From Candidatus Edwardsiibacteriota bacterium (GTDB lineage Bacteria; Edwardsbacteria; AC1; EtOH8), in the NCBI GenBank assembly GCA_020053305.1, contig JAGVNJ010000043.1, forward strand, positions 1-38,290: 38,290 nucleotides of DNA, read 5' to 3'. This document shows positions 1 through 7,695 of this stretch, in pieces (the first letter of the stretch is position 1; each line of letters opens with the position of its first letter). The translations under genes and the position numbers were made by a program. The notes beneath the pieces are model-generated. The model was not told where the DNA came from. It made no database searches and saw only the letters and a list, made by a program, of their open reading frames with translations.

Positions 1-109
1 ATTTGTCCGGCATCTGTTCCATGGTATTCTCTCTGTTCTGTTTCCGTGAGTATACCATAGATTCCCGATACTAACCCATCCTTAACAGCGAATAACCAAT
101 TTAATTTTA

Positions 110-694
110 TTGCCGCTTGGCTTGCTGTGCTTTGCGGCAGAAACTTTTGCCCAACCGGTTACCACCCTAAGCAACGCCGAGCTGTTCAGCCGGCAGTATG
201 CCCAGGCGGATACGGCGAGAAATGATTTGAATGAACCAATCGTATCCCTGAGTAATAAAACGGTTAGCAAGAAAAAAATAAACGGTTGGGCCATACCGAA
301 AACCATGCTTGGAGGAATAGCTGGGGAAACTGTGGGCGCATTGGCATTCGGTGGTATAGCTTTTATGGGCGGGCTATATTCTTCAGGTAGTTCCAATAAT
401 TATTGGTCAACTTTATTTACAGCGATTGTTTTTGCTGGTGGTGGTGCAGCTGTGGGATGTAGCTATGGTGTTCATAAAGTAGGTAAAAAATATAAACGAG
501 GGTCTTTCTGGACTGCTATGGAAGGAGCATTGGTCCCACCGTTGGCTGCGGCCCTCATTGCTTCAATTATTTCAAAAGATACGCAGTTGCCGTCACAGGT
601 TGCTCAAATCACTTTTGCTCTTGCTCCAGTTACATCGACAGCATATTATTTCATTTATTCGGATGACTTGCCGGATACAGTAAAAGCACCATAA
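110..694 (+). CDS. Hypothetical exported or membrane protein, glycine-rich
   Basis: I do not recognise the family. The frame encodes about 194 residues with an N-terminal hydrophobic stretch ending in AETFAQ, which looks like a signal peptide, and four later hydrophobic segments (about residues 68-88, 100-122, 138-155 and 165-182), the first two very rich in Gly and Ala. There is no ATG at the 5' end. The first usable start in frame is TTG at 110, but the signal-like sequence continues upstream in frame (codons from 86, after a TAA at 83-85), so translation may begin at a rare codon such as ATA 92 or ATT 104. No clear ribosome binding site is visible. A strong terminator follows at 711. Base composition is somewhat lower in GC than the metabolic genes downstream. 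Function unknown. Confidence 0.6.
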   Translation: MPLGLLCFAAETFAQPVTTLSNAELFSRQYAQADTARNDLNEPIVSLSNKTVSKKKINGWAIPKTMLGGIAGETVGALAFGGIAFMGGLYSSGSSNNYWSTLFTAIVFAGGGAAVGCSYGVHKVGKKYKRGSFWTAMEGALVPPLAAALIASIISKDTQLPSQVAQITFALAPVTSTAYYFIYSDDLPDTVKAP

Positions 695-710
695 GAGCAA
701 GTTATTCCAG

Positions 711-736
711 GGAGCGGGATTACCGCTCCTTTTTTA
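711..736 (+). terminator. Rho-independent terminator
   Basis: A perfect 7-bp stem (GGAGCGG 711-717 with CCGCTCC 723-729) and a 5-nt loop are followed directly by a run of six T. It lies 17 nt after the stop of the first gene and should end its transcript. Confidence 0.9.
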
Positions 737-823
737 TTTGTCTTTTTTATCCTTGATTTTGGCTTTTATAGGTGCTAAAATTACCCCTCGTGCCAATAAT
801 AAAGCGAGATCTCTGTGAAACCA

Positions 824-922
824 ACCACTGAAACACGGAAATACTGAAAATATTTAAAAACCCGGCTTATTAAATCTGGTGTTTTGGTTATTTCCTTTCC
901 GGAAATTCAGTGTTTCTGTGGT
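824..922. repeat. Inverted pair of purine-rich degenerate repeats
   Basis: The left arm at 824-848 (begins ACCACTGAAACACGG) and the right arm at 906-922 (TTCAGTGTTTCTGTGGT) are imperfect reverse complements, about 57 nt apart. They belong to the same style of repeat seen at 11237-11334. The stretch 737-973 holds no other gene that I can support. Confidence 0.7.
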
Positions 923-973
923 AAAAGTTTTTTTCAGAAGACTCAAAGCATTAAAAATATAAAGGATGCGGGT

Positions 974-1357
974 ATGAAGTATCTTAAGACCAATCCATCC
1001 CTGTGCAAAGGGATCAAGGCCTGCGAGAAGACCTGTTCCAAGGCCTTCTTTAAGGTGGAGGATCCGGAGAAATCGGCCATCAGGGTCAAACAAACCGACA
1101 GCGGCTTCGAGATCAACGTCTGCAACCAGTGCGGCGAGTGCATCGCGGTCTGCCCGGTGCTGGCCCTGAAACGCAACAGCCAGGGCGTGGTGATGCTGGA
1201 CAAAAAGCTGTGCGTGGGCTGTCTGATGTGCGTGGGCTACTGCCCTACCCTGTCCATGCGCACCCACCCCGAGCAGCGGGAGCCATTCAAGTGCGTGGCC
1301 TGCGGGATCTGCGCCAGGGCCTGCCCCGAGCAGGCCCTGGAGATAGCGGAACGGTAG
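974..1357 (+). CDS. Polyferredoxin, electron partner of the adjacent AOR
   Basis: A 127-residue iron-sulfur protein that probably passes electrons to or from the aldehyde:ferredoxin oxidoreductase encoded next. Three complete CxxCxxCxxxCP motifs are visible in order (CNQCGECIAVCP, CVGCLMCVGYCP, CVACGICARACP), enough for three [4Fe-4S] clusters. An extra N-terminal group (C11, C17, C21) could serve a further site. The ATG at 974 has AAGGA about 7 nt upstream. The frame stays open further upstream, but the added residues do not look like protein. Small ferredoxin subunits beside AOR-family proteins are known from several bacteria (BamC with BamB, AorA with AorB), so the pairing is expected. The stop is separated from the AOR gene by 104 nt holding three hairpins. 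Soluble and cytoplasmic. Confidence 0.85.
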   Translation: MKYLKTNPSLCKGIKACEKTCSKAFFKVEDPEKSAIRVKQTDSGFEINVCNQCGECIAVCPVLALKRNSQGVVMLDKKLCVGCLMCVGYCPTLSMRTHPEQREPFKCVACGICARACPEQALEIAER

Positions 1358-1438
1358 GGACGCAATATACCGCGTCCGGTAGCGTAAGGGCCGGCATGCC
1401 GGCCCCAACAACCAGTAAGGGCAATTCATGAATTGCCC
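1358..1438. repeat. Three consecutive hairpin palindromes
   Basis: Between the ferredoxin and AOR genes lie three palindromes in a row: an imperfect hairpin at 1358-1377 (GGACGC/GCGTCC arms, starting right after the stop codon), a perfect 18-bp palindrome at 1388-1405 (GGGCCGGCATGCCGGCCC), and a perfect 20-bp palindrome at 1419-1438 (GGGCAATTCATGAATTGCCC). None carries a T-tract, so they resemble dispersed REP-type palindromes or mRNA-processing elements rather than terminators. Confidence 0.85.
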
Positions 1439-1461
1439 CAACAGATAACGAGGAGAGAACC

Positions 1462-3978
1462 ATGGACGAGAACAAGGTCTTTGAATATACCAGATACACC
1501 GAAGGCATCGAGGCCATGAAGGCGGCCCACAAGGTGCTGGCCGAATATGCCTTCACCCCCAGCCTGCCCCAGAAGGGCTACAACAACCGTTCCCTGCATG
1601 TTGACCTGAGCACTTTCAAGATCACCGAGAAGAAGATCGGCGAGGACATGAAAAAAACCTTCACCGGCGGGCGGGGTTTTGGCCTGAAATACCTGTGGGA
1701 TGCCATCAAGCCCGACACCAAGTGGAACGACCCGGAGAACGACATCATCATCTCGCCCGGCCCCATCTGCGGCATCACCCAGTACCCGGGGGCCGGCAAG
1801 TCGCTGGTGGTGGCCCTGTCGCCCATCACCAATATCCCCATCGACTCCAACGTGGGCGGCTATTTCGGCCCGCTCTTAAAATTCTCGGGCTTCGACGCCC
1901 TGGAGCTTCAGGGCAAGGCCCAGGAGGACGTGATCATAGTACTGGACGGGGTCAAGGGCAAAGTGACGATCGAGACCGCGCCCCAGGAGTCGCTGGATTC
2001 CCACATCGCGGCCGAGCAGTTCACCCACCAGTACGCCACTGATGAGGCCGACCTGCGCAACGTCTCGGTGGTCAGCGCCGGGGCCGCCGCGGCCCACAGC
2101 CTGATCGGCTGCCTCAACTTTTCCTATTACGACGTGCGGCGCAAGGTGACCCGGCTGAAGCAGGCGGGACGGGGCGGCATCGGCACCGTGTTCCGGGACA
2201 AGCACCTCAAGGCCCTGATCGTTCACGGCCCGCAGGTCAAGGGCGACATGAACCATCCGGCCGATCTGGGCCGGATCCAGCGGGCCGGTGTCAAGCTTCA
2301 CAGGGAGATGCACGACTTCGACGACAAGATGTGCACCATGCGCAAGGTGGGCACCACCAACATTGTCAGCGTGATGGACGCCTACGATCTGCTGCCGGTG
2401 ATGAACTTCCAGTACGGCAGCCATCCCGACACCAAGAACATTGACAAGACGATGTGGGTCAAACAATTCACCCAGGGCATCCCGGACGGCTGCTGGTACG
2501 GCTGTTCCATGGCCTGCGCCCACGGGGTGGACGAGTTCGCCCTGCGCACCGGACCCTATAAGGGCCACAAAGTGGTGGTGGACGGGCCGGAATACGAGAC
2601 CGCGGCCGGCTGCGGCTCCAACTGCGGGATCTTCGATCCCCTGTGGGTGATCGAATGCAACTTCTATTGCGACACCTATGGCATAGACACCATCAGCTTC
2701 GGCACCATCACCGGCTTCATCATGGAGTGCTGGCAGCGGGGCATCCTGACGCCTGAGCGCACCGGGGGGCTGGACATGAGCTGGGGCAAGGGTGAGTCGC
2801 AATTGGAACTGATGCACCAGATGGCTAAGGGGCAGGGCTTCGGGCTGATCGCCGGGCAGGGCGTCCAGCGCATGAAGAAGATATTCGCCGACAAGGGCTG
2901 GGGAGAGTACGCCTTCCTCAACGACATCGGCCTGGAGGGCAAGGGGCTGGAGCAGTCGGAATACATGTCCAAGGAATCGCTGGCCCAGCAGGGCGGCTAC
3001 TACCTGACCAACAAGGGCCCCCAGCACGACGAGGCCTGGGTGATTTTCATGGACATGGTCAACAACCAGATCCCCACCTTCGAGGACAAGGCCGAGGCCC
3101 TGTACTATTTCCCGATGTTCCGGACCTGGTTCGGACTGAACGGCCTGTGCAAGCTGCCCTGGAACGACATCGAGCCGGGCGACAACCGCACCAAGAACGC
3201 CCCCATGGACGCGGCCAAGGTGCCGGAGCACGTCCAGAACTACGTGGACCTTTTTTCCGGGGTCACCGGCCGGGAGATCACCAAGGAGGAGATCATCAAA
3301 ATGTCGGAGCGGGTCTACCAGTTCCAGAGGGTGTTCGATCTGCGGATGGGCAAGGGAACCCGGAAATATGATCAGCCGCCCTACCGGGCCATGGGGCCGG
3401 TCACCAGAGAGGAATACGAATCCCGCCAGGAGCGATACGACAAGCAGCTTATGGACTGGATGCAGATAGACCCGGCCGGAAAGTCCACCGAGGAGAAGAT
3501 GGCCCTGCACCGCAAATTCCGGGAGGACCGCTATCAGAAGCTGGTGGATGCGGTCTACCGGCGGCGGGGCTGGACCTCCAACGGGATCCCCACCCTGGAG
3601 ACCCTGAAACGCAACGGCATCGACTTTCCGGAGGTGGTGGCCGCGGTGCTGCCGCACCTGTCGGAAGCGGAGGTCAGGGAGGTGCGGGCGGCCTACGTGA
3701 TTTCCAAGAAGGCCGAGCCTAAGGAAAATAAAAAAGCAAAAGCCAAAGATAAAAAAATGGTTGCCAAAAAGAAAGCGGCTTCCAAAAATCAAAAATCAAA
3801 GACCAAAAATAAAAAAGCTCCGGCCAAAAAGGTTCAGATTAAAAAGAAACCGGCTAAAAAAATCATAACCAAGAAAAAGACCTTAAAGAAGGTCGTCAAT
3901 AAAACAAAGCCGAAAGCCAGAAAGACCGTTAGAAAAGCAGTCGCCAGAAAGCCGGTGAAAAAATCCAAGAGGAAATAA
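1462..3978 (+). CDS. Aldehyde:ferredoxin oxidoreductase family, with lysine-rich C-terminal tail
   Basis: Encodes 838 residues. Residues about 40-745 form an AOR-family tungstopterin enzyme, a family that oxidises aldehydes to acids with ferredoxin as acceptor. Visible hallmarks are the N-terminal GGRGFGLKYLWD motif, the RxxxAGRGGIG-type segment near residue 235, and the presumed cluster ligands C344, C348, C352 and C563 (NGLCKLPW). The first spacing is CxxxCxxxC, not the classical CxxCxxxC. Residues 749-838 are a roughly 90-residue tail composed mainly of Lys, Ala, Pro and Val, resembling histone H1 tails, and unusual for this family. The tail is in the same uninterrupted frame and its DNA is far richer in A than the body. 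A GAGGAG ribosome site precedes ATG 1462. Substrate cannot be told; a BamB-like or generic aldehyde role is possible. Confidence 0.9.
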   Translation: MDENKVFEYTRYTEGIEAMKAAHKVLAEYAFTPSLPQKGYNNRSLHVDLSTFKITEKKIGEDMKKTFTGGRGFGLKYLWDAIKPDTKWNDPENDIIISPGPICGITQYPGAGKSLVVALSPITNIPIDSNVGGYFGPLLKFSGFDALELQGKAQEDVIIVLDGVKGKVTIETAPQESLDSHIAAEQFTHQYATDEADLRNVSVVSAGAAAAHSLIGCLNFSYYDVRRKVTRLKQAGRGGIGTVFRDKHLKALIVHGPQVKGDMNHPADLGRIQRAGVKLHREMHDFDDKMCTMRKVGTTNIVSVMDAYDLLPVMNFQYGSHPDTKNIDKTMWVKQFTQGIPDGCWYGCSMACAHGVDEFALRTGPYKGHKVVVDGPEYETAAGCGSNCGIFDPLWVIECNFYCDTYGIDTISFGTITGFIMECWQRGILTPERTGGLDMSWGKGESQLELMHQMAKGQGFGLIAGQGVQRMKKIFADKGWGEYAFLNDIGLEGKGLEQSEYMSKESLAQQGGYYLTNKGPQHDEAWVIFMDMVNNQIPTFEDKAEALYYFPMFRTWFGLNGLCKLPWNDIEPGDNRTKNAPMDAAKVPEHVQNYVDLFSGVTGREITKEEIIKMSERVYQFQRVFDLRMGKGTRKYDQPPYRAMGPVTREEYESRQERYDKQLMDWMQIDPAGKSTEEKMALHRKFREDRYQKLVDAVYRRRGWTSNGIPTLETLKRNGIDFPEVVAAVLPHLSEAEVREVRAAYVISKKAEPKENKKAKAKDKKMVAKKKAASKNQKSKTKNKKAPAKKVQIKKKPAKKIITKKKTLKKVVNKTKPKARKTVRKAVARKPVKKSKRK

Positions 3979-4041
3979 AGCGACCTTGCCGGCATGATAG
4001 AGTTTTTAAATTTTATTTTCTATTTTTAATTTATTAAAATC

Positions 4042-4491
4042 ATGCGACTGGTCATTCAGCGCGTTTCTTCGGCCTCGGTAACCGTTGAAAACAATGCCGC
4101 CGGGAAGATCGGCCAGGGTCTTGTTATCCTGGCCGGATTTTCACATCTGGACGATGAGGCGACAATCGGCAGGCTGGCCGAGAAGGCCGTCAATCTGCGG
4201 ATATTTGAGGATGCCGAAGGCAAAATGAACCTTTCCCTGATGGATGTCAAGGGAGCCATCCTTTTAGTATCGCAGTTCACCCTGTATGCCGACTGCCGGA
4301 AGGGGAGGCGTCCCTCTTTCACCGATGCGGCCGCACCGGAAAAGGCCGAGGCCTTATATCAAAAGACTATCCGGGCTTTTAAGTCCTACGGAATCGAGGT
4401 GCAGACCGGAATATTCGGCGCCAGAATGCTGGTCAGCACCAATAACGACGGTCCGGTGACCATAATGCTGGATTCGGAAGACCTTGGCTGA
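4042..4491 (+). CDS. dtd: D-aminoacyl-tRNA deacylase
   Basis: A full-length 149-residue DTD. The enzyme hydrolyses D-aminoacyl-tRNAs, and glycine mischarged on tRNA-Ala, in the cytoplasm, protecting translation. The diagnostic SQFTLYADCRKGRRPSF segment (about residues 77-93) and the C-terminal TNNDGPVTIMLDS segment, which carries the Gly-cisPro motif of the active site, are both present. The start ATG begins the typical MRLVIQRV sequence. It has no good Shine-Dalgarno and follows an AT-rich stretch (4000-4041) that may contain its own promoter. The threonine dehydrogenase gene starts 54 nt downstream. Confidence 0.95.
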   Translation: MRLVIQRVSSASVTVENNAAGKIGQGLVILAGFSHLDDEATIGRLAEKAVNLRIFEDAEGKMNLSLMDVKGAILLVSQFTLYADCRKGRRPSFTDAAAPEKAEALYQKTIRAFKSYGIEVQTGIFGARMLVSTNNDGPVTIMLDSEDLG

Positions 4492-4545
4492 CCTTTGGGA
4501 ACCATAAAATAAACATCAACCCATATAATAACAGGAGTTTTGGCA

Positions 4546-5661
4546 ATGCTTCAAAAAATGAAGGCGGTGGTCAAGACCAAACCCCAGCTGGGGGCCGAGT
4601 GGCAGGAGGTCAATGTTCCGGAACTGAAGCCCGACTGGGTGATGGTCAAGGTGAAGGCCGCCTCCATCTGCGGAACCGACGTCCACATCTACGAATGGAA
4701 CAAGTGGTCCCAGGACCGGATCGGGGCCAAAAGACTTCCCCAGATCCTGGGCCACGAGGTGGCCGGCGAGGTCATAGAAGTTGGGCCGCACTGCAAGCGG
4801 ATCAAGGTAGGCGACTACATCTCGGCCGAGACCCACATCTACGATCCCGGCGACCTGCAGGCCATGCTGGGCCAGCTGCACATAGGGGAGCGGATGAAGA
4901 TCGTGGGGGTGGACCACGACGGCTGCTTCGCCGAATACTTCACACTGCCGGAGTCGGTCTGCTGGGTCAACGACAGGAGCATTCCGCCGGAGCTGGCCAC
5001 GGTCCAGGAGCCGATGGGCAACGCCTGCTACACCCTGCTGGGCGAAGATGCCGACGTGGCCGGCAAGAGCGTGGCCATCTTCGGGGACGGGCCCACCGCG
5101 CTGTTCGCCGCCGGGCTGGCCCGGGCCTGTGGGCTTTCCCAGATATTCATCATCGGCATGTCGGATTTCGCTTTGAACATCGCCAAGAAAATGGGGGCCG
5201 ACCACACTTTGAACATCTCCGACAAATCCATCAATCGCCTGGAGTTCATCCGGGACCACACCGGCGGCTACGGCACCGATCTGGTGCTGGACATGGTGGG
5301 CGCGCCCTCAGCCATCGAAGAAGGGATGAAGGTCATCCGCAAGGGCGGCCGCTACAGCGCTTTTGGGGTGCCGAACACCACCCCGGTTCCGGTGGACTAC
5401 ACCAACGGGATAGTATTCCGGGGCATCACTATCAACGGCATATCGGGCCGTAAGATGTTCGATACCTGGTATCGGGTCCGCAATCTGCTGGCCTCAGGAA
5501 GGATAGACATCAAACCGATAGTTACCCACCTGTTCAAGCTCAAGGATTTTGCCCAGGGGTTCGAGGCGGCCATGGGCAACCCCCGGCAGTGCGGCAAGGC
5601 GGTGCTGTTCCCCGACCCCAAGGAGCTGGAGGCGGCCAAAAAGAGGATGGGGATAAAGTAA
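4546..5661 (+). CDS. tdh: L-threonine 3-dehydrogenase, zinc-type MDR family
   Basis: A 371-residue medium-chain dehydrogenase that most resembles threonine 3-dehydrogenase, which oxidises L-threonine to 2-amino-3-ketobutyrate with NAD+. Visible are the catalytic zinc region (C42 in SICGTDVHIYEW, H70-E71 in GHEVAGEV) and a nucleotide-binding GDGPTA loop. The lobe that carries four structural-zinc cysteines in E. coli and Pyrococcus Tdh (after the SAETHI segment, about residues 96-118) is present at similar length, but its cysteines are gone. The ATG at 4546 has AGGAGT seven bases upstream. A TTG six bases earlier would overlap that site. Two Kbl paralogues that would use the product lie elsewhere in the window (15198 and 18942) rather than in an operon. 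Other sugar or polyol dehydrogenases of the family are possible but less likely. Confidence 0.85.
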   Translation: MLQKMKAVVKTKPQLGAEWQEVNVPELKPDWVMVKVKAASICGTDVHIYEWNKWSQDRIGAKRLPQILGHEVAGEVIEVGPHCKRIKVGDYISAETHIYDPGDLQAMLGQLHIGERMKIVGVDHDGCFAEYFTLPESVCWVNDRSIPPELATVQEPMGNACYTLLGEDADVAGKSVAIFGDGPTALFAAGLARACGLSQIFIIGMSDFALNIAKKMGADHTLNISDKSINRLEFIRDHTGGYGTDLVLDMVGAPSAIEEGMKVIRKGGRYSAFGVPNTTPVPVDYTNGIVFRGITINGISGRKMFDTWYRVRNLLASGRIDIKPIVTHLFKLKDFAQGFEAAMGNPRQCGKAVLFPDPKELEAAKKRMGIK

Positions 5662-5717
5662 ATTCCGACGACCCCTCAATGCGAGGGATCGCTTTATTGT
5701 TAAGGGAAAGGAAGCAA

Positions 5718-6104
5718 ATGAAAATCAAACCCCCGGTCAGTTTTACCCTGGGCATACTTCTGGCAGCCTTCGGCGCTTGGGGAATCATCGCCAGCAGCAA
5801 CCCGGCCAAGTTCATCCCGCTGGTCATCGGGCTTTCCCTGGTTTACCTGGGATGGCGGGGCGGACGCCGGGCCACGATCATAATGGGCCACATCATAGTC
5901 GCCTGCGGGTGCTTTCTTATCACCTACGGCATCTACCTGCTGCCTTACGCCAAGCCGGACCTGGGCCACATTCTGGGCCTACCCCTGTTCTGGGGGCTGT
6001 TCTGCCTGTTCGGCGGGATCTGCGCCATCTACCACGGATTCTGCAACTGCGTCATTTGCCGGTCATCCGGTGGCAAAACAAGCGATCCCGGTTGCTGCCG
6101 TTAA
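5718..6104 (+). CDS. Small integral membrane protein, unknown function
   Basis: A 128-residue protein with four predicted membrane segments (about residues 8-25, 32-46, 53-74 and 84-106) and a Cys-rich C-terminal tail (CNCVIC near 109 and a final CC). The frame is open further upstream, but ATG 5718 has AAAGGAAG just before it and begins the hydrophobic protein properly. It follows tdh by 56 nt and is probably cotranscribed. A good terminator follows at 6147. I do not recognise the family. The cysteine tail could bind metal, but this is only a possibility. Confidence 0.7.
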   Translation: MKIKPPVSFTLGILLAAFGAWGIIASSNPAKFIPLVIGLSLVYLGWRGGRRATIIMGHIIVACGCFLITYGIYLLPYAKPDLGHILGLPLFWGLFCLFGGICAIYHGFCNCVICRSSGGKTSDPGCCR

Positions 6105-6146
6105 CGGTGATACATAACAGGGTTGCTGTCCAAGATGCTTCGATTA

Positions 6147-6175
6147 AACGTTCCGGAAAACCGGGGCGTTTTTTT
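6147..6175 (+). terminator. Rho-independent terminator
   Basis: A 10-bp stem (6147-6156 with 6161-6170, including two G-U pairs) with an AAAA loop and a run of seven T at 6169-6175. It ends the tdh / membrane protein transcript. Confidence 0.85.
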
Positions 6176-6249
6176 GTCATTATTATTGCATTAAACCCGA
6201 TATTTTGATATGATTACCCGTTGTATTAAGTAAACGGCGGAGTCCTAAA

Positions 6250-6459
6250 ATGGTCAGAAACATAGAAGTATTAGAAAAATTTGAGCGGGAGCTTCTGGCC
6301 CAAAGTAAGCTGACCCACGGCCAGGCTTTATCCATAGTAGAGGGCTTAAGACAGGAGGCTGTGGCCTTGGGCGTTTGGCCCCCCAAAAATCTATTGGAGG
6401 GGATAGAGGTGGATATAGAAGTGGCCAGGATATTGAATTCATGTTCAAAGAGCTGTTAA
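6250..6459 (+). CDS. Small helical protein, possible antitoxin or NTase partner
   Basis: Encodes 69 residues with a charged amphipathic N-terminal helix (VLEKFERELLAQS) and a central LTHGQALSIVEGLRQEA segment. It is followed with a 19-nt overlap by a nucleotidyltransferase gene. A GGCGGAG sequence precedes the ATG by about 7 nt. Small genes directly upstream of AbiEii/MNT-type nucleotidyltransferases often encode an antitoxin or regulator, so that role is inferred from context only. No DNA-binding motif is obvious. Confidence 0.65.
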   Translation: MVRNIEVLEKFERELLAQSKLTHGQALSIVEGLRQEAVALGVWPPKNLLEGIEVDIEVARILNSCSKSC

Positions 6460-6983
6460 TAATATTAGCCCGGTCTTTCCAGGCCCAAAACATACCCTAT
6501 ATGATAGTTGGCGGGCAGGCGGTGTTATTGTACGGGGAGCCGCGGCTTACCAGGGATATTGACGTCACTGTAGGCCTGGGGCCGGACCGGCTTGACGAGA
6601 TCCTGGCCCTGGCGGGGAACATTCCCCTGAAAATCCTGCCCGCCAACCCCCGGGAATTCGTGGCATCAACCATGGTGCTGCCGCTGGAAAGTGAAAACAG
6701 CGGAATAAGGGTGGACATTATTTTCTCTTTTACGCCCTACGAAAAAGAGGCCCTGGCCAGGGCAAATGAAGTGAGGCTTGAAAATGAGATGGTGCGTTTT
6801 GCCGCCCCCGAGGACGTCATAATCCACAAACTGTTTGCCGGTAGGTCCAGGGACATAGATGACGCTAAAACAATAATGGCCCGGCAAAAAAAAATAGACG
6901 CCGGCTATATTATAAATTGGCTGACCAGCTTTGATCGGACATTTCCCGAAAAGAGATTATTGGATTTATTTAAGGGCCTGTAG
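6441..6983 (+). CDS. Nucleotidyltransferase, AbiEii/MNT-like
   Basis: A 180-residue protein of the polymerase-beta nucleotidyltransferase fold. The core motif is clear: the helix-capping GG at residues 24-25 (IVGGQAVLLYG) followed by D39 and D41 in TRDIDVTVG, and a later acidic strand VDIIF near residue 94. AAPEDVIIHKLFAGR (about 117-131) is typical of the AbiEii-like group, whose members transfer nucleotides to tRNA or protein and act as toxins in type IV toxin-antitoxin or abortive-infection systems. ATG 6441 lies inside the end of the upstream small gene, indicating translational coupling. Whether this pair is a toxin system or a housekeeping transferase cannot be decided from sequence alone. 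Confidence 0.8.
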   Translation: MFKELLIILARSFQAQNIPYMIVGGQAVLLYGEPRLTRDIDVTVGLGPDRLDEILALAGNIPLKILPANPREFVASTMVLPLESENSGIRVDIIFSFTPYEKEALARANEVRLENEMVRFAAPEDVIIHKLFAGRSRDIDDAKTIMARQKKIDAGYIINWLTSFDRTFPEKRLLDLFKGL

Positions 6984-7041
6984 TCACTAACAAGTGAAAT
7001 TCTCCACCTGCGGCGGACAGGCATGCAAAACATATGGTAAG

Positions 7042-7064
7042 CACTTCGACAGGCTCAGTGCAGG
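7042..7064. repeat. Dispersed repeat, CTTCGACAGGCTCAG type
   Basis: The motif ACTTCGACAGGCTCAGTGCA at 7043-7062 has a reverse-complement relative at 10730-10747 (ACTGAGCCCGTCGAAGC). Such a sequence in two unrelated intergenic regions indicates a dispersed repeat family. Confidence 0.6.
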
Positions 7065-7131
7065 CTTTGCCGAACCATGTATAGAATATCCATGCGGCAG
7101 TAAAGCATGTGGCCTACCCCAAGACAGGTTT

Positions 7132-7218
7132 TTTGACAGGATTTACAGGATGATCAAGATTTTGTGTAACAGACATTTACAAAAGTATAATCCGGTAAAT
7201 CCTGTTAATCCTGTCAAA
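7132..7218. repeat. Inverted repeat, ACAGGATT type
   Basis: The left arm 7132-7152 (TTTGACAGGATTTACAGGATG) and right arm 7198-7218 match in reverse complement at 19 of 21 positions by eye, with 45 nt between. This repeat fills the 403-nt gap between the nucleotidyltransferase and the DUF485 gene, in which I see no convincing gene. Confidence 0.8.
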
Positions 7219-7386
7219 TTTGGTTTCGGCTTGTCCGGGTTAGGGTTTACGATAGTGATAATTCCGATAGCGCCAAAATCGCAGGCCGGTTATTCCTCCG
7301 GAAGGTCTATGAAATAAAAATCAGTTCAACCACCAACCCTTAGTTTTCAGGTTTCTACAAACAAATCACAAAACAGGAGAGAGCAG

Positions 7387-7695
7387 ATGCACGAACCCTC
7401 CAGCCAATGGACCAAGGACCACGCATCCTCGATCAAACGGGTATTGGGGCTTTGGTTTGTGACCCTCTACGCCATGGTCTACGCCGGCTTTATCGTCATC
7501 AATGTGGTCAGCCCCGGCTTCATGGCGGTTGATGTGGGAAGCTTCAACGTGGCCATAGTCTATGGATTTTTGCTGATCATCTTCGCCATATTTCTGGCGG
7601 CCGTCTACAACCATGTATGCACCCATGCCGAGGAAGTGATGACAAACCTGCATCCCGGCGAAGAGGCGGAAAAAATGGAGGAGGGACACTCATGA
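7387..7695 (+). CDS. DUF485 family inner-membrane protein
   Basis: A 102-residue protein with two membrane helices (about residues 22-41 and 56-77), an N-terminal cytoplasmic segment with SSIKRVLGLW, and a charged tail. This matches the DUF485 (YjcH-like) family, whose genes almost always precede acetate-type sodium/solute symporters, as yjcH does actP in E. coli. An AGGAGAGAG ribosome site lies just before the ATG. Its stop overlaps the next start in ATGA (7692-7695), so the two are translationally coupled. The family's exact role is unclear; an accessory subunit of the symporter is a reasonable inference. Confidence 0.85.
   Translation: MHEPSSQWTKDHASSIKRVLGLWFVTLYAMVYAGFIVINVVSPGFMAVDVGSFNVAIVYGFLLIIFAIFLAAVYNHVCTHAEEVMTNLHPGEEAEKMEEGHS

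Noticed and set aside
1876-3792. Open frame of 638 codons on the minus strand across the AOR gene
   Set aside because: It is a codon-bias shadow of a GC-rich gene: the + strand has clear AOR motifs, and the minus translation is low-complexity (His, Gly, Val, Leu-rich) with no recognisable domain.
3706-3978. Lysine-rich AOR tail considered as a separate gene or frameshift product
   Set aside because: The frame is continuous from the enzyme body, there is no internal start with a ribosome site, and the stop lies at the end of the tail.
4540-4545. TTG 4540 as the start of threonine dehydrogenase
   Set aside because: It leaves only one base to the AGGAGT site, while ATG 4546 has proper spacing.
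6994-7317. Open frame of 107 codons in the gap before the DUF485 gene
   Set aside because: It is built across dispersed repeats (CTTCGACAGG and ACAGGATT families), starts at GTG without a ribosome site, and the translation has no protein-like character (NPVNPVNPV from the repeat).
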